A stretch of DNA of 64,000 nt from Paenibacillus aurantius (GTDB taxonomy: Bacteria > Bacillota > Bacilli > Paenibacillales > NBRC-103111). The stretch is from NCBI RefSeq assembly GCF_032268605.1, contig NZ_CP130318.1, positions 1,581,001-1,645,000 on the forward strand, written 5' to 3'. The notes beneath the pieces are model-generated. The model was not told where the DNA came from, made no database searches, and saw only the letters and a list, made by a program, of their open reading frames with translations. Below are positions 42,125 through 52,723 of this stretch, one piece after another. Made by a program: the position numbers and the translations under genes. Within the stretch, counting starts at the first letter, position 1; the number at the start of each line of letters is the position of its first letter.

Positions 42125-43426
42125 ATGAAAGCAAGCTGGGAAAAAATAGAGAAGAACCAAGGCGTACTGACCGTGGAAGTGGAAGCGGAGAAAGTAGCAG
42201 TCGCTTTGGATAAGGCATTTAAGAAAGTAGCGGCAAAAGTAAACGTACCGGGCTTCCGTAAAGGAAAAGTGCCACGGTCCCTGTTCGAGTCCCGCTTCGG
42301 CGTGGAAAGCCTCTATCAGGACGCTCTCGACATTCTTCTTCCGGAAGCTTACTTCGAGGCGATTCAAGAAACCGGAATCGAGCCGGTTGACCGTCCGGAG
42401 GTGGACGTGGAGCAAATGGCGAAGGGACAAGCCCTGAAGTTTACCGCCAAGGTTCAGGTTAAGCCTGAAGTACAGCTCGGCGACTACAAGGGCATCGAAG
42501 TTCCGGCCCTGAGCACCGACGTAACGGAAGAAGAGATTGATGCCGAGCTGAAGCAGCTTCAGCAGCGTCATGCCGAGCTGGTTGTCGTGGAAGACGGCGC
42601 AGCGGAGAACGGGGACATCACGAGCATCGATTTCGAAGGGTTTGTCGACGGAGAAGCGTTCGAAGGCGGCAAGGCCGAGAAATACTCCCTGGAGCTTGGC
42701 TCCAACAGCTTCATCCCGGGCTTTGAGGAACAAGTGGTCGGAATGAAGAAGGGCGAAGAGAAGGACATCGAAGTTACCTTCCCTGAGGAGTACCATGCCG
42801 AGGAGCTGAAGGGCAAAGCGGCCGTATTCAAAGTTACTCTTCACGACATCAAACGCAAGAACCTGCCGGTGCTCGACGACGAGTTCGCCAAAGACGTCAG
42901 CGAATTCGAAACGCTGGAAGAGTTCAAGCAGGATATCGAGAAGCGTGTGAAGGAAAGAAAAGAGCAGGCCAACCAGCGCGAGAAAGAAAACCTCGTCGTG
43001 GACAAAGCCGCCGAAGCGGCTGAGCTCGACATTCCGGCTGCCATGGTCGAAAGCGAAATCGGCCAAATGATCCAGGAGTTCGAGAACCGCCTGAAGGCTC
43101 AAGGCATGAACATGGAGCTGTACTACCAGTTCTCCGGCCAGAACGAAGAGGCTCTGAAAGAGCAGATGCGCGGAGACGCCGAGAAGCGCGTCCGCAACAA
43201 TCTGGTTCTGGAAGCCATCGCGAAAGCCGAGAACATTACGGCAACGGATGAGGAAATCGAAGCCGAGCTGGAGAAAATGGCTCAGACGTACCAGCGTTCT
43301 GTGGAAGAAATCCGCAGCATTCTGGAAGCGAACGGCAGCCTGGCCGGCATGAAGAACGACCTCACCGTGCGCAAGACGGTAGATTTTTTGGTCGAAAACA
43401 GCAAGATCGCTGAGGATGCAGCGTAA
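42125..43426 (+). CDS. tig: Trigger factor
   Basis: A 433-residue ribosome-associated chaperone with peptidyl-prolyl isomerase activity. The N-terminal ribosome-binding signature is [19 protein letters not shown] (about residues 34-52). The FKBP-type domain (about 150-245) shows [16 protein letters not shown] and [12 protein letters not shown], and a long helical C-terminal arm completes it. ATG 42125 follows GGAGGGG. It has its own strong promoter and terminator and lies upstream of clpP and clpX, as in many bacteria. Confidence 0.97.
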   Translation: MKASWEKIEKNQGVLTVEVEAEKVAVALDKAFKKVAAKVNVPGFRKGKVPRSLFESRFGVESLYQDALDILLPEAYFEAIQETGIEPVDRPEVDVEQMAKGQALKFTAKVQVKPEVQLGDYKGIEVPALSTDVTEEEIDAELKQLQQRHAELVVVEDGAAENGDITSIDFEGFVDGEAFEGGKAEKYSLELGSNSFIPGFEEQVVGMKKGEEKDIEVTFPEEYHAEELKGKAAVFKVTLHDIKRKNLPVLDDEFAKDVSEFETLEEFKQDIEKRVKERKEQANQREKENLVVDKAAEAAELDIPAAMVESEIGQMIQEFENRLKAQGMNMELYYQFSGQNEEALKEQMRGDAEKRVRNNLVLEAIAKAENITATDEEIEAELEKMAQTYQRSVEEIRSILEANGSLAGMKNDLTVRKTVDFLVENSKIAEDAA

Positions 43427-43438
43427 ACATAGGAACCA

Positions 43439-43470
43439 AGGGGCGCGTTAACCAAACGTGCCTTTCTTTT
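43439..43470 (+). terminator. Terminator of tig
   Basis: AGGGGCGCGTT (43439-43449) and AACGTGCCTTT (43455-43465) pair over 11 positions with a few G-T pairs, loop AACCA, and a CTTTTC tail. Confidence 0.7.
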
Positions 43471-43592
43471 CAGGAAAAGTATTTTGAACTATCTGAAAGT
43501 TTCGGAATAGGCTAACGGAACGGAATCCGAAGGATAGGCTAGACAGGCTGTCCGGAGGTGTTGTTTCTAATTCGGCAACAACCGGGTAAAAA

Positions 43593-43621
43593 ATGACACG
43601 GCTGTTTAAACATGATAAAAT
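43593..43621 (+). promoter_or_regulatory. Probable clpP promoter
   Basis: ATGACA (43593-43598), a 17-base spacer and TAAAAT (43616-43621). I see no tandem GGTCAAA repeats of the CtsR operator type in this gap. Confidence 0.6.
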
Positions 43622-43665
43622 GTTTGGTAAGCGGCAATATTTGACGAGTAAGGGGTTGTGGCTGG

Positions 43666-44265
43666 ATGAGTCTTATACCTATGGTTGTGGAACAAGAGGC
43701 CCGGGGTGAACGGTCTTACGATATTTATTCGCGGCTGCTGAAGGACAGAATCATTTTTCTTGGCACCGCCATTGACGACGACGTGGCGAATCTCGTAATC
43801 GCCCAGTTGTTATTCCTCGCCGCTCAAGACGCGGAGAAGGACATTCACCTGTATATCAATTCGCCGGGTGGTTCGGTAACCGCAGGAATGGGTATATTTG
43901 ATACTATGCAGTTCATCAAGCCCGATGTTTCTACGATTTGCGTAGGACTGGCGGCCAGCATGGGTTCCCTGCTGCTTACGGCAGGCGCGAAGGGCAAGCG
44001 GTTTGCGCTTCCCAACAGCGAAGTGATGATTCACCAGCCGCTCGGAGGAGTGCGCGGGCAGGCGACGGACATTAAGATTCACGCCGATTGGATCATCAAG
44101 ACCAAGCAGAAGCTGAACCAAATCTACGTAGAGCGTACGGGACAGCCGCTGGAGAAGATCGAGCGCGATACCGACCGGGATAACTTTATGAGCGCCGAAG
44201 AAGCCAAAGCCTATGGGCTGATTGATGAGGTTATCACTCGTAGCGATTTGAATGACAAGGGGTGA
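43666..44265 (+). CDS. clpP: ATP-dependent Clp protease proteolytic subunit
   Basis: A 199-residue serine peptidase that forms the two-ring tetradecamer of the Clp protease. The catalytic triad is visible: Ser98 in AASMGS, His123 in MIHQPLGG, and the Asp in RDTDRDNFM. The N-terminal segment [10 protein letters not shown] provides the axial loops contacting the ATPase. AAGGGG precedes ATG 43666. The partner ATPase gene clpX starts four bases after the stop, so the pair is translated together. Confidence 0.97.
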   Translation: MSLIPMVVEQEARGERSYDIYSRLLKDRIIFLGTAIDDDVANLVIAQLLFLAAQDAEKDIHLYINSPGGSVTAGMGIFDTMQFIKPDVSTICVGLAASMGSLLLTAGAKGKRFALPNSEVMIHQPLGGVRGQATDIKIHADWIIKTKQKLNQIYVERTGQPLEKIERDTDRDNFMSAEEAKAYGLIDEVITRSDLNDKG

Positions 44266-44269
44266 TCCA

Positions 44270-45532
44270 ATGTTTAAATTTAACGAAGAGAAAGGCCAGC
44301 TGAAATGCTCCTTCTGCGGCAAATCGCAGGACCAGGTGCGCAAGCTTGTCGCCGGTCCGGGTGTCTATATCTGTGATGAGTGTATCGAGCTTTGCACGGA
44401 AATCGTGGAAGAAGAGCTCGGTCATGAAGAAGAGCTGGACTTGAAGGATGTTCCGAAACCGAAGGACATCCGCCATATTCTGGATCAATACGTTATCGGC
44501 CAGGACCAAGCCAAGAAATCGTTGTCCGTTGCCGTTTATAACCACTATAAACGCATTAATTCCCAATCGAAGCCCGAAGACGTCGAGCTTCAGAAGAGCA
44601 ACATTCTGCTTCTCGGACCGACCGGAAGCGGGAAAACCCTTCTGGCCCAGACGCTGGCGAAGATCCTGAATGTTCCGTTTGCCATTGCGGACGCCACTTC
44701 CTTAACGGAAGCGGGCTACGTAGGGGAAGACGTAGAGAACATTCTGCTTAAGCTGATCCAAGCGGCAGATTTCGATGTGGAGAAGGCCGAGCGCGGGATT
44801 ATTTATATCGATGAAATCGATAAAGTGGCCCGCAAATCGGAAAACCCGTCGATTACCCGCGATGTTTCCGGAGAAGGCGTACAACAAGCGCTTCTTAAGA
44901 TTCTCGAAGGTACGGTTGCTTCCGTTCCCCCTCAAGGAGGACGAAAGCATCCTCATCAGGAATTCATCCAGATCGACACCACCAATATCCTCTTTATTGT
45001 GGGAGGAGCTTTTGACGGCCTGGAGTCCATCATCAAGCGCCGGATCGGCAAGAAAGTGATCGGTTTCGGCAGCGACGGACACAAAACAGCCGATCTCAAG
45101 CCGGGTGAGTACCTGTCCATGGTGCTGCCGGAAGACCTGCTGAAATTCGGGCTGATCCCCGAGTTCGTCGGCCGTCTGCCGGTCATCTCTACGCTGGAGC
45201 CGCTTGATGAAGCCGCTCTGGTCCGCATCCTCTCCGAGCCGAAGAACGCTCTCGTGAAGCAGTACCAGAAGCTGCTGGAGATGGATAACGTGGCCCTGGA
45301 GTTCAATGCGGAGGCGTTGGATGCCATTGCCAAGGAAGCGATCAAACGGAACACCGGCGCACGCGGCCTGAGAGCCATCATCGAGAGCATTATGCTGGAC
45401 GTGATGTTCGAAATTCCTTCCCGCACCGACGTTTCCAACTGCGTGGTGACGAAGGAAACCGTACAGGATAAAGTGACGCCGACGCTGACGCCTAAAGAAG
45501 GCAGCCCCAAGAAGAAGGAAGAGAGCGCCTAA
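44270..45532 (+). CDS. clpX: ATP-dependent Clp protease ATPase subunit ClpX
   Basis: A 420-residue AAA+ unfoldase. The N-terminal zinc-binding domain has Cys13, Cys16, Cys35 and Cys38 (CSFC, CDEC). Walker A is GPTGSGKT, the pore loop GYVGED, Walker [10 protein letters not shown], and the arginine finger region [10 protein letters not shown]. The IGF-type loop for ClpP docking is present ([10 protein letters not shown]). AAGGGGTGATCC precedes ATG 44270. It recognises tagged or specific substrates and feeds them into ClpP. Confidence 0.97.
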   Translation: MFKFNEEKGQLKCSFCGKSQDQVRKLVAGPGVYICDECIELCTEIVEEELGHEEELDLKDVPKPKDIRHILDQYVIGQDQAKKSLSVAVYNHYKRINSQSKPEDVELQKSNILLLGPTGSGKTLLAQTLAKILNVPFAIADATSLTEAGYVGEDVENILLKLIQAADFDVEKAERGIIYIDEIDKVARKSENPSITRDVSGEGVQQALLKILEGTVASVPPQGGRKHPHQEFIQIDTTNILFIVGGAFDGLESIIKRRIGKKVIGFGSDGHKTADLKPGEYLSMVLPEDLLKFGLIPEFVGRLPVISTLEPLDEAALVRILSEPKNALVKQYQKLLEMDNVALEFNAEALDAIAKEAIKRNTGARGLRAIIESIMLDVMFEIPSRTDVSNCVVTKETVQDKVTPTLTPKEGSPKKKEESA

Positions 45533-45567
45533 CGCGCTTTCCATACTATAAAACCGACACCTCCAAT

Positions 45568-45599
45568 CCGGGTGGCTTCCAGTAAGTGGAATCATCCGG
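45568..45599 (+). other. Stem-loop between clpX and ispG
   Basis: CCGGGTG (45568-45574) pairs with CATCCGG (45593-45599) through one G-T, and TTCCA with TGGAA inside, on a GTAAG loop with a small bulge. No T run follows. It may be a processing site, attenuator or mRNA stabiliser before ispG. Confidence 0.45.
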
Positions 45600-45636
45600 A
45601 GCGGGGGATGTTTGGTGTAATGGGAGAGAAACCGGT

Positions 45637-46734
45637 ATGTTTCATCGTAAAGATACGGTACCCGTCCGAGTCGGTAACCTGACGATCGGCGGAAGCGACG
45701 AAGTCATTATCCAGAGCATGTGTACGACGAAAACTGCGGACGTTGCGGCCACGGTGGCGGAAATTCACCGTCTCGAAGAGGCCGGCTGTCAAATCGTTCG
45801 GGTAACGGTTAACAATAAAGAGGCTGCGGAGGCCATTAAGGAAATCAAGAAGCAGATTTCTATCCCGTTGGTCGCGGATATTCATTTTGACCATCGGCTG
45901 GCCTTAACGGCTATTGAGAATGGAATCGACAAGGTCCGGATTAACCCGGGCAATATAGGCAAACGGGATAAGGTGGAGGCCGTTGTCCGGGCTTGCAAGG
46001 AGCGGGGCATTCCGATCCGGATCGGCGTTAACGCCGGGTCGCTGGAGAAGCACCTGCTGGACAAGTACGGTTATCCGACTCCGGAAGCGATGGTCGAAAG
46101 CGCCCTTTTTCACATCGGAATTCTGGAAGAGCTGGACTTCCATGACATCATCGTCTCCCTTAAGGCTTCGGACGTTCCGATGGCCATTGCGGCTTACACG
46201 AAGGCGGCCGAGGCGTTCCGTTATCCCCTTCACCTGGGGATAACGGAGTCCGGTACGCTTTTCTCCGGTACGATCAAGAGCTCCGCTGGAATCGGGGCCC
46301 TGCTTTCTCTTGGAATCGGCAATACGGTGAGGATTTCCTTAAGCGCGGATCCTGTGGAAGAAGTAAAGGTAGCCCGGGAGCTGCTTAAAACCTTCGGCCT
46401 GATCTCCAACGCCGCGACCCTGGTCTCTTGCCCGACCTGCGGACGCTTGGACATTGACCTGTTCTCCATTGCCAATGAAGTGGAAGAATACATTTCCAAA
46501 ATCAAGGTGCCGATCAAAGTATCGGTGCTGGGATGTGCCGTAAACGGACCGGGAGAAGCCCGCGAAGCGGATATCGGCATAGCCGGCGCCCGCGGCGAGG
46601 GAATGCTGTTCCGCTACGGGGAAATGGTTCGGAAAGTCCCCGAAGCCGATCTTCTGTCGGAATTGAAGAAAGAAATCGATCATATTGTGGACGAATACGA
46701 AAAGACCGGAGTAATCCCCGGCCGTAAGCATTAA
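45637..46734 (+). CDS. ispG: 4-hydroxy-3-methylbut-2-enyl diphosphate synthase
   Basis: A 365-residue iron-sulphur enzyme of the non-mevalonate isoprenoid pathway, converting MEcPP to HMBPP. The N-terminal TIM barrel begins [20 protein letters not shown]. The C-terminal reductase-like domain supplies the [4Fe-4S] ligands: SCPTCGR and [11 protein letters not shown]. The length fits the short bacterial form lacking the plant insert. ATG 45637 follows GGGAGAG. It stands between clpX and a deacetylase gene and is closed by a terminator. Confidence 0.96.
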   Translation: MFHRKDTVPVRVGNLTIGGSDEVIIQSMCTTKTADVAATVAEIHRLEEAGCQIVRVTVNNKEAAEAIKEIKKQISIPLVADIHFDHRLALTAIENGIDKVRINPGNIGKRDKVEAVVRACKERGIPIRIGVNAGSLEKHLLDKYGYPTPEAMVESALFHIGILEELDFHDIIVSLKASDVPMAIAAYTKAAEAFRYPLHLGITESGTLFSGTIKSSAGIGALLSLGIGNTVRISLSADPVEEVKVARELLKTFGLISNAATLVSCPTCGRLDIDLFSIANEVEEYISKIKVPIKVSVLGCAVNGPGEAREADIGIAGARGEGMLFRYGEMVRKVPEADLLSELKKEIDHIVDEYEKTGVIPGRKH

Positions 46735-46748
46735 TGTCCTTCCCATAG

Positions 46749-46781
46749 GCGGGTCTTCTTACTAAAGAAGGCCTGCTTTTT
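46749..46781 (+). terminator. Terminator of ispG
   Basis: A 12-bp stem (46749-46760 with 46765-46776, two G-T pairs) on loop ACTA, followed by TTTTTC. Confidence 0.8.
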
Positions 46782-46880
46782 CTTTGTTAGGCCAATAAAA
46801 TATTTCCAGGGGAATAATTGTCCCTTCGTAAACAAATACCATAGCTACCAACAACCTGTTAGCAGGCTAGGAGGCTGGCT

Positions 46881-47711
46881 ATGAAGTGGATAAGTCATGC
46901 GGGTAAAGCGGTCCTTTGCGCCTTGGCTCTGGGAGCGGCTCTTGCTTTTCCGGCGGGCAAGGGAAAGGCGGACCCGGTTTCCGTAAAGAAGGCGGCTATC
47001 ATTATCGATGACTTTGGGAACGACCTCAAAGGAACGAAAGAGATGATGGAGCTCCCCGTTCCGTTTACAGCGGCTGTCATGCCGTTCCTGCCCACAACCA
47101 AGCGGGATGCCGAGTGGGCCCATCGGCTGGGCCACGATGTGCTCGTCCATCTTCCCATGGAACCGGTAAAGGGCAAGAAGAGCTGGCTTGGCCCCCATCC
47201 AATCATGACCGACCTGTCGGATGAAGAAATTCGCAAGCGGGTAGAAGCGGCCATTGACGATGTTCCCTATGCCATTGGCATGAATAACCACATGGGGTCA
47301 AAGGCGACGGCTGACGAACGGGTCATGAGAATCGTTCTCGAAGTATGCCGGGAGAGGCATCTCCTATTCTTCGACAGCCGGACAAGCTACCGGAGCCAGG
47401 TGCCCGTCTTGGCCAAGCAGCTTGGGGTGCGCACCGAGGAGAACCAGCTGTTCTTTGACGACGTCTACAGCCGGAGCCACATCATCAAGCAGCTGGCTCT
47501 CTTCAAGAAGAAGCTCGACCAGAACCGGGTCTGCACCGCCATCGGTCATGTCGGAGTAACCGGTGTCCCCATGGCGGAAGAGCTCAAGAAAACGGTGCTG
47601 GAGCTTTCTCCGGAGGTTACCTTCCTAACCTTGAGCGAATTTATCGCGGTGAAAACGAAGGGAAATCAGGATGAGGCATCTCCGGAGTCTGCGGGCAAGC
47701 TCCAAAATTGA
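46881..47711 (+). CDS. Divergent polysaccharide deacetylase-family protein, exported
   Basis: A 276-residue protein with a signal peptide (residues 1-30, cleavage near GKADP). The body fits the divergent polysaccharide deacetylase family (PF04748 type, YibQ-like): AIIIDDFGNDLKGT, LPVPFTAAVMPFLP, HDVLVHLPMEP, IGMNNHMGSKAT and FFDSRTSY. The paired DD and the H/N positions resemble the metal site of carbohydrate esterases. Substrate and activity are not established for most members. Its last 46 bases overlap the end of cwlD on the opposite strand, so it meets a cortex-forming enzyme tail to tail. Confidence 0.85.
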   Translation: MKWISHAGKAVLCALALGAALAFPAGKGKADPVSVKKAAIIIDDFGNDLKGTKEMMELPVPFTAAVMPFLPTTKRDAEWAHRLGHDVLVHLPMEPVKGKKSWLGPHPIMTDLSDEEIRKRVEAAIDDVPYAIGMNNHMGSKATADERVMRIVLEVCRERHLLFFDSRTSYRSQVPVLAKQLGVRTEENQLFFDDVYSRSHIIKQLALFKKKLDQNRVCTAIGHVGVTGVPMAEELKKTVLELSPEVTFLTLSEFIAVKTKGNQDEASPESAGKLQN

Positions 47712-48397
47712 CGCACAGCCTCGCCCAACGCTTGAACGAGCTCGTCTTGTCCTTTGGGTGAAGTGAGCCTGGCCCGGTCGGCCGCATTAGAAAGAAAACC
47801 AAGCTCCACGATGACGGTGGGGCTTTTTATGCGTTTAAGAATGTAAAAGGTTTTTCCTAAAACCGGGACGTTATTCGTCCCGTAAACACGATTCAGGGAA
47901 GTTTGAAGAAGGCGGGAGAGCTGATGGCTTTCCGGATTCGCCTTAGAGTACAACACTATCCCGCCCGATTTGCCTGTACGGGGGCTGGTGTTCACATGCA
48001 GACTGAGCACAAGACGGGGATGCAGCAGGTTGGCTATCCCAGCCCGCTGCCCCAGATCCCGCAGATGGCGCGACGGGTTGGGCATCCATTGGTTGTCCTC
48101 GCTCGGGGCGTAATCTCCAGTGCGGTCCAAGACGGTCCGGTACCCGAGTCCTGTCAGATGGTCGTAGAGCTTGCGTCCCATCGCAAGGTTGATGTCTTTT
48201 TCCAGCAGGCTTCCTTCCGATGTTCCTCCATCAATTCCCCCATGTCCGGCATCGATGACGATATCGGCGGAAGGAAGCAGCACCGGGTCTACCTGGACGT
48301 GAAGAGGGTGAACCTCCGGCACCGAGAACCCCCCGAGCATAATCAAGGAAGCCGCAAGGGAGGGAAGAAGCAGAAGGGAACGGCAGGTTCGTTTCAT
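47666..48397 (-). CDS. cwlD: N-acetylmuramoyl-L-alanine amidase CwlD
   Basis: A 243-residue zinc amidase of the Amidase_3 family with an N-terminal signal or anchor segment (about 8-25). The metal and catalytic residues appear in VIDAGHGGIDGG, LLEKDINLAMG, LSLHVNTSP and VIVELGFLSN. CwlD removes the peptide side chain from muramic acid so that a deacetylase can form muramic delta-lactam in spore cortex (established in Bacillus). ATG 48397 follows GGGAGAG on the minus strand. The neighbouring gene encodes a deacetylase-family protein, but of a different family from PdaA. Confidence 0.88.
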   Translation of the reverse strand: MKRTCRSLLLLPSLAASLIMLGGFSVPEVHPLHVQVDPVLLPSADIVIDAGHGGIDGGTSEGSLLEKDINLAMGRKLYDHLTGLGYRTVLDRTGDYAPSEDNQWMPNPSRHLRDLGQRAGIANLLHPRLVLSLHVNTSPRTGKSGGIVLYSKANPESHQLSRLLQTSLNRVYGTNNVPVLGKTFYILKRIKSPTVIVELGFLSNAADRARLTSPKGQDELVQALGEAVRQFWSLPADSGDASS

Positions 48398-48488
48398 GAG
48401 GCAGCTCTCCCTTTATCAATATAGTGGAATAGAGTCTTATTGCTTAAGATGCTCAGCTGAAGAAAGGGACTTGCCTGCCAAATGTTGC

Positions 48489-48504
48489 GGGAAGCCGGCT
48501 TCCC
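48489..48504. promoter_or_regulatory. 16-bp perfect palindrome between cwlD and lonB
   Basis: GGGAAGCCGGCTTCCC is a perfect palindrome in the 167-base gap between two divergent sporulation-linked genes. It could be an operator serving either gene. No matching known consensus comes to mind. Confidence 0.35.
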
Positions 48505-48564
48505 AACGATTAGCTGAAAGCAGCGCTGGGAATACTAACCGTTAGAAGCGAGGAGGGAATCCAG

Positions 48565-50283
48565 ATGAGTTTAAGTGTGATTCTGATGGTGATTCAAGTG
48601 TTTTTTGCTGTTGTCATAGGCATGTATTTCTGGAATTTGCTGCGGGGGCAGCAGACCAACCGTTCGGCCGTCGACCGGGAATCGAAGAAGGAGATGGAGA
48701 AGCTGCGGAAGCTTCGTTCCGTCTCTTTATCCAAGCCGTTATCCGAGAAAACGCGGCCCAGCTCCATGCAGGAAATCATCGGCCAGAAGGAAGGGCTTCG
48801 CGCTCTGAAGGCGGCCTTGTGCGGACCTAACCCGCAGCATATTCTGATTTACGGCCCTCCCGGTGTAGGCAAAACGGCAGCGGCCCGTGTCATTCTCGAA
48901 GAGGCGAAGAAGAACCCTGCCTCGCCTTTCCGTCAGGATGCTAAGTTCGTGGAGACGGATGCCACGACAGCCCGGTTTGACGAAAGAGGCATTGCCGATC
49001 CTTTGATCGGCTCGGTTCATGACCCGATCTACCAAGGGGCGGGAGCGATGGGGGTAGCCGGGATTCCTCAGCCGAAGCCGGGTGCGGTTTCGAAGGCCCA
49101 CGGGGGAATCTTGTTTATCGATGAGATCGGCGAACTGCACGCCGTCCAGATGAATAAACTGTTGAAGGTGCTGGAGGACCGGAAGGTTTTTCTGGAGAGC
49201 GCCTACTACAGCTCGGAGGACCCGAACATCCCGACCTATATCCATGATATTTTTCAGAACGGGCTTCCCGCCGATTTCCGCTTGGTTGGAGCGACAACCC
49301 GGACGCCGCAGGATATTCCGCCCGCCATCCGGTCCCGCTGCATGGAGGTATTCTTCCGCCCTCTGCTGCCGGAGGAAATTGGAGAGATCGCCTCGAATGC
49401 CATCCGTAAAATCGGCTTTCCGGATAACAAGGAAGCGGTCGAGGTCGTGAAGCGCTATGCCACCAACGGACGGGAAGCGGTGAATGTCATTCAGCTGGCC
49501 GCTGGTCTTGCCATGACCGATCACCGCCAGGCACTGTCCGCAGCCGATGTCGAATGGGTGGTCAACAGCAGCCAGATCCCGCCCAGACCCGACAAGAAGG
49601 TCCCGTCCGCCCCTAGAGTCGGCTTCGTGAACGGATTGGCGGTATACGGACCGAACCTTGGCACGCTGCTGGAAATTGAAGTGACGGCCATTCCGGCCGG
49701 GCGGGGCAAGGGCACCTTCAACATCACCGGTGTCGTGGATGAAGAGGAAGTGGGAGGAGGCTCCCGCACCCTTCGCCGCAAAAGCATGGCCAGAGGCTCC
49801 GTGGAGAATGTGCTGACGGTCCTGCGCAAGCTGGGGATGGAGCCTTACGATTATGATCTGCACATCAACTTTCCCGGCGGAATTCCCATCGACGGGCCGT
49901 CGGCAGGCATTTCGATGGCAACGGCCATCGTTTCGGCCATCAAAAACATTCCGGTGGACAACAAGCTCGCGATGACCGGAGAGGTGGGCATTCATGGCCG
50001 GGTGAAGCCGATCGGGGGAGTGGTAGCCAAAGTGGAAGCCGCCTTCCAGGCAGGGGCTACCAAAGTGCTCATCCCGCGGGAAAACTGGCAGGAAATTTTC
50101 AGCGGTCTGCAAGGAGTGGAAGTGATTGCCGTGGACACCATCGAAGAGGTGCTCGAGAATGCTCTTGGCTTGACAATCGCGGAGGAACCGGCGGATACCA
50201 TCCTGCCCGCGCTTGCCGATCAAAGCCTCCCGGCAACGCTACCATATCTTCAGGCGGAATCGGGAGGAGCCGACAAGCCTTGA
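48565..50283 (+). CDS. lonB: ATP-dependent protease LonB
   Basis: A 572-residue membrane-anchored AAA+ protease. An N-terminal span (about residues 4-24) is followed by Walker A GPPGVGKT, Walker [13 protein letters not shown] and a C-terminal Lon-type peptidase domain with catalytic Ser446 (DGPSAGI) and a Lys in [11 protein letters not shown]. In Bacillus subtilis LonB is made in the forespore under SigF. GAGGAGGGAATCC precedes ATG 48565. lon follows directly, the same order as in Bacillus. Confidence 0.94.
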   Translation: MSLSVILMVIQVFFAVVIGMYFWNLLRGQQTNRSAVDRESKKEMEKLRKLRSVSLSKPLSEKTRPSSMQEIIGQKEGLRALKAALCGPNPQHILIYGPPGVGKTAAARVILEEAKKNPASPFRQDAKFVETDATTARFDERGIADPLIGSVHDPIYQGAGAMGVAGIPQPKPGAVSKAHGGILFIDEIGELHAVQMNKLLKVLEDRKVFLESAYYSSEDPNIPTYIHDIFQNGLPADFRLVGATTRTPQDIPPAIRSRCMEVFFRPLLPEEIGEIASNAIRKIGFPDNKEAVEVVKRYATNGREAVNVIQLAAGLAMTDHRQALSAADVEWVVNSSQIPPRPDKKVPSAPRVGFVNGLAVYGPNLGTLLEIEVTAIPAGRGKGTFNITGVVDEEEVGGGSRTLRRKSMARGSVENVLTVLRKLGMEPYDYDLHINFPGGIPIDGPSAGISMATAIVSAIKNIPVDNKLAMTGEVGIHGRVKPIGGVVAKVEAAFQAGATKVLIPRENWQEIFSGLQGVEVIAVDTIEEVLENALGLTIAEEPADTILPALADQSLPATLPYLQAESGGADKP

Positions 50284-50292
50284 TGGGGGAAA

Positions 50293-50322
50293 TTGGTGTT
50301 TTGTTTGGACATTTGCTAAAAT
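50293..50322 (+). promoter_or_regulatory. Possible lon promoter
   Basis: TTGGTG (50293-50298), an 18-base spacer and TAAAAT (50317-50322), just after the lonB stop. Separate transcription of lon fits its general stress role as opposed to the spore role of lonB. Confidence 0.5.
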
Positions 50323-50368
50323 AGACTCTACAGCTTTGAAAGAGAAGTGCCATTGGGGGTGCATGAGC

Positions 50369-52705
50369 ATGGGACCGAACAAATCGAAGGCTAGACGAAT
50401 GCCTTTGCTTCCGTTAAGGGGATTGCTGGTTTACCCGAGCATGGTCCTCCATTTGGATGTGGGGCGCGAGAAATCGGTGAAGGCGCTGGAGAAAGCGATG
50501 GTGGACGACAGCCTGATTCTTCTCTGCTCCCAGTCCGAAATCAATATTGAAGAACCGACCCAGGAAGACATTTACCGGGTGGGAACGATAGCCAAGGTCA
50601 GACAGATGCTTAAGCTTCCGAACGGGACCATCCGCGTTCTGGTGGAAGGCGTTATCCGTGCCGAGGTGACAGATTTTCTGGCCAATGAGGAATTTTACGA
50701 GGTCAACCTGAAGGAGCTTCCGGAACAGATCGTAACGGACTCCGAGATCGACGCTTTGATGCGGACGGTGCTTAACCAGTTCGAACATTATATCAACCTT
50801 TCGAAGAAGGTCACCCCGGAAACGCTTGCCGCGGTTTCGGATATTGATGAGCCGGGACGTCTTGCCGATGTGATCTGTTCCCATCTGTCCTTGAAGATCA
50901 AGGATAAGCAGGATATCCTCGAGACGATCGACGTAAGGGCACGGCTGGAGAAGCTACTCGATATTCTGAACAACGAGCGGGAGGTTCTGGAGCTCGAACG
51001 CAAAATCAGCCAGCGCGTCAAGAAGCAAATGGAGAAAACTCAGAAGGAATACTACCTTCGCGAGCAGATGAAGGCGATCCAGAAGGAGCTTGGCGAGAAG
51101 GAAGGCCGCGCCGGCGAAATCGACGAGCTCCGCAGCCAAATGAACGAGGCGAAGCTTCCGGAGAAGGTGCGGGAGAAGATCGAGAAGGAAATCGATCGCC
51201 TGGAGAAAATGCCCGCCTCTTCAGCCGAAGGCGGCGTCATCCGCAATTATATCGATTGGCTCCTCGCTCTGCCTTGGACGAAGGAAACCGAGGACGATCT
51301 CGATCTCGCCAAAGCGGAAGAGATTCTAAACGAGGATCACTATGGACTTGAGAAGCCGAAAGAGCGGGTGCTGGAGTATCTGGCCGTCCAGAAGCTCGTG
51401 CAGAAGCTGAAAGGGCCGATTCTGTGCCTAGTCGGTCCTCCGGGAGTCGGGAAGACGTCCATCGCCCGTTCCATTGCCCGCTCTCTAGGCCGGGAATTCA
51501 TCCGGGTATCCCTTGGAGGGGTGCGGGACGAGGCTGAAATTCGCGGACACCGCCGCACCTACGTGGGAGCCATGCCGGGACGCATCATTCAGGGCATGAA
51601 GACGGCCGGCACCGCCAATCCGGTCTTCCTGCTCGATGAAATCGACAAGATGGCCATGGATTTCCGCGGGGATCCTGCTTCGGCTCTCTTGGAAGTGCTG
51701 GATCCGGAGCAGAACAGCACCTTCAGCGATCACTTCGTGGAGCTGCCGTTTGACCTGTCGAACGTGATGTTCGTCACCACGGCCAATGCCGCACACAACA
51801 TTCCGCGGCCGCTTCTCGACCGGATGGAGATGCTCTATATCCCCGGCTACACGGAGATTGAGAAGCTTCATATCGCCGAGAAATATCTTCTTCCTAAGCA
51901 GAAGAGAGAACATGGCTTGAAGCCCGAGCAGCTGGACGTCCAGGAAGCCGCCATTCTGGCCGTTATCCGGGAATATACCCGCGAAGCCGGCGTCCGCAAC
52001 CTCGAGCAGCAGGTGGCAAGCCTCTGCCGGAAGTCGGCCAAGGAGATCGTCACGCATAACGGAGAGTCTGTCACTATCACGACGGATAACCTCAAGGACT
52101 ATCTTGGACCGGCCAAATTCCGCTACGGAATGGCCGAGCTCGAAGACCAGATCGGAGCGGTGACGGGGCTTGCCTGGACCGAGGTCGGCGGGGATACCCT
52201 CGTGATCGAGGTCAGCGTGATTCCGGGCAACGGGAAGCTGACGCTGACCGGTAAGCTGGGAGACGTCATGAAAGAGTCCGCGCAGGCGGCCTTCAGCTAC
52301 ACCCGTTCCCGGGCATCCCAGCTGGACATTCCGGTCGACTTCCACGAGAAGAACGACATTCACATCCACATTCCGGAAGGGGCCATCCCGAAAGACGGGC
52401 CGTCGGCCGGAATCACGATGGCGACCGCGCTCATTTCGGCCCTCACGAACGTGCCGGTTTCCCGCGAGGTGGCCATGACCGGAGAGATTACGCTCCGCGG
52501 CAGGGTATTGCCGATCGGCGGCCTGAAGGAGAAGACGCTTGCCGCCCACCGGGCCGGAATCAAGACCGTTCTTCTGCCCAAGGACAACGAGAAGGACATC
52601 CAGGACATTCCGGAGAGTGTTCGCGAGAATCTGACCTTTATTCCTGTAGCCCATATGGACGAAGTGCTGGAACATGCCCTCGTCCGCCCGCTGCAGGTTC
52701 AATAA
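50369..52705 (+). CDS. lon: ATP-dependent protease Lon
   Basis: A 778-residue cytoplasmic AAA+ protease (Bacillus LonA is 774). The N-terminal substrate domain starts LPLLPLRG-like ([13 protein letters not shown]). Walker A is GPPGVGKTS, Walker [10 protein letters not shown], and the peptidase dyad Ser679 (KDGPSAGI) and Lys720 ([11 protein letters not shown]). ATG 50369 is preferred because the GGGGGTG site is eight bases away; ATG 50363 is too close. It degrades misfolded proteins and some regulators. The ysxC gene follows by 18 bases. Confidence 0.96.
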   Translation: MGPNKSKARRMPLLPLRGLLVYPSMVLHLDVGREKSVKALEKAMVDDSLILLCSQSEINIEEPTQEDIYRVGTIAKVRQMLKLPNGTIRVLVEGVIRAEVTDFLANEEFYEVNLKELPEQIVTDSEIDALMRTVLNQFEHYINLSKKVTPETLAAVSDIDEPGRLADVICSHLSLKIKDKQDILETIDVRARLEKLLDILNNEREVLELERKISQRVKKQMEKTQKEYYLREQMKAIQKELGEKEGRAGEIDELRSQMNEAKLPEKVREKIEKEIDRLEKMPASSAEGGVIRNYIDWLLALPWTKETEDDLDLAKAEEILNEDHYGLEKPKERVLEYLAVQKLVQKLKGPILCLVGPPGVGKTSIARSIARSLGREFIRVSLGGVRDEAEIRGHRRTYVGAMPGRIIQGMKTAGTANPVFLLDEIDKMAMDFRGDPASALLEVLDPEQNSTFSDHFVELPFDLSNVMFVTTANAAHNIPRPLLDRMEMLYIPGYTEIEKLHIAEKYLLPKQKREHGLKPEQLDVQEAAILAVIREYTREAGVRNLEQQVASLCRKSAKEIVTHNGESVTITTDNLKDYLGPAKFRYGMAELEDQIGAVTGLAWTEVGGDTLVIEVSVIPGNGKLTLTGKLGDVMKESAQAAFSYTRSRASQLDIPVDFHEKNDIHIHIPEGAIPKDGPSAGITMATALISALTNVPVSREVAMTGEITLRGRVLPIGGLKEKTLAAHRAGIKTVLLPKDNEKDIQDIPESVRENLTFIPVAHMDEVLEHALVRPLQVQ

Positions 52706-52723
52706 GAAAGTAGGAACACCTAT

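Noticed and set aside
43427-43665. CtsR operator before clpP
   Set aside because: Only an isolated TTTGAC is present; the tandem heptads needed for CtsR were not found.
48739-50223. 494-codon reverse frame across lonB
   Set aside because: Antisense shadow. lonB has intact Walker and peptidase motifs on the plus strand.
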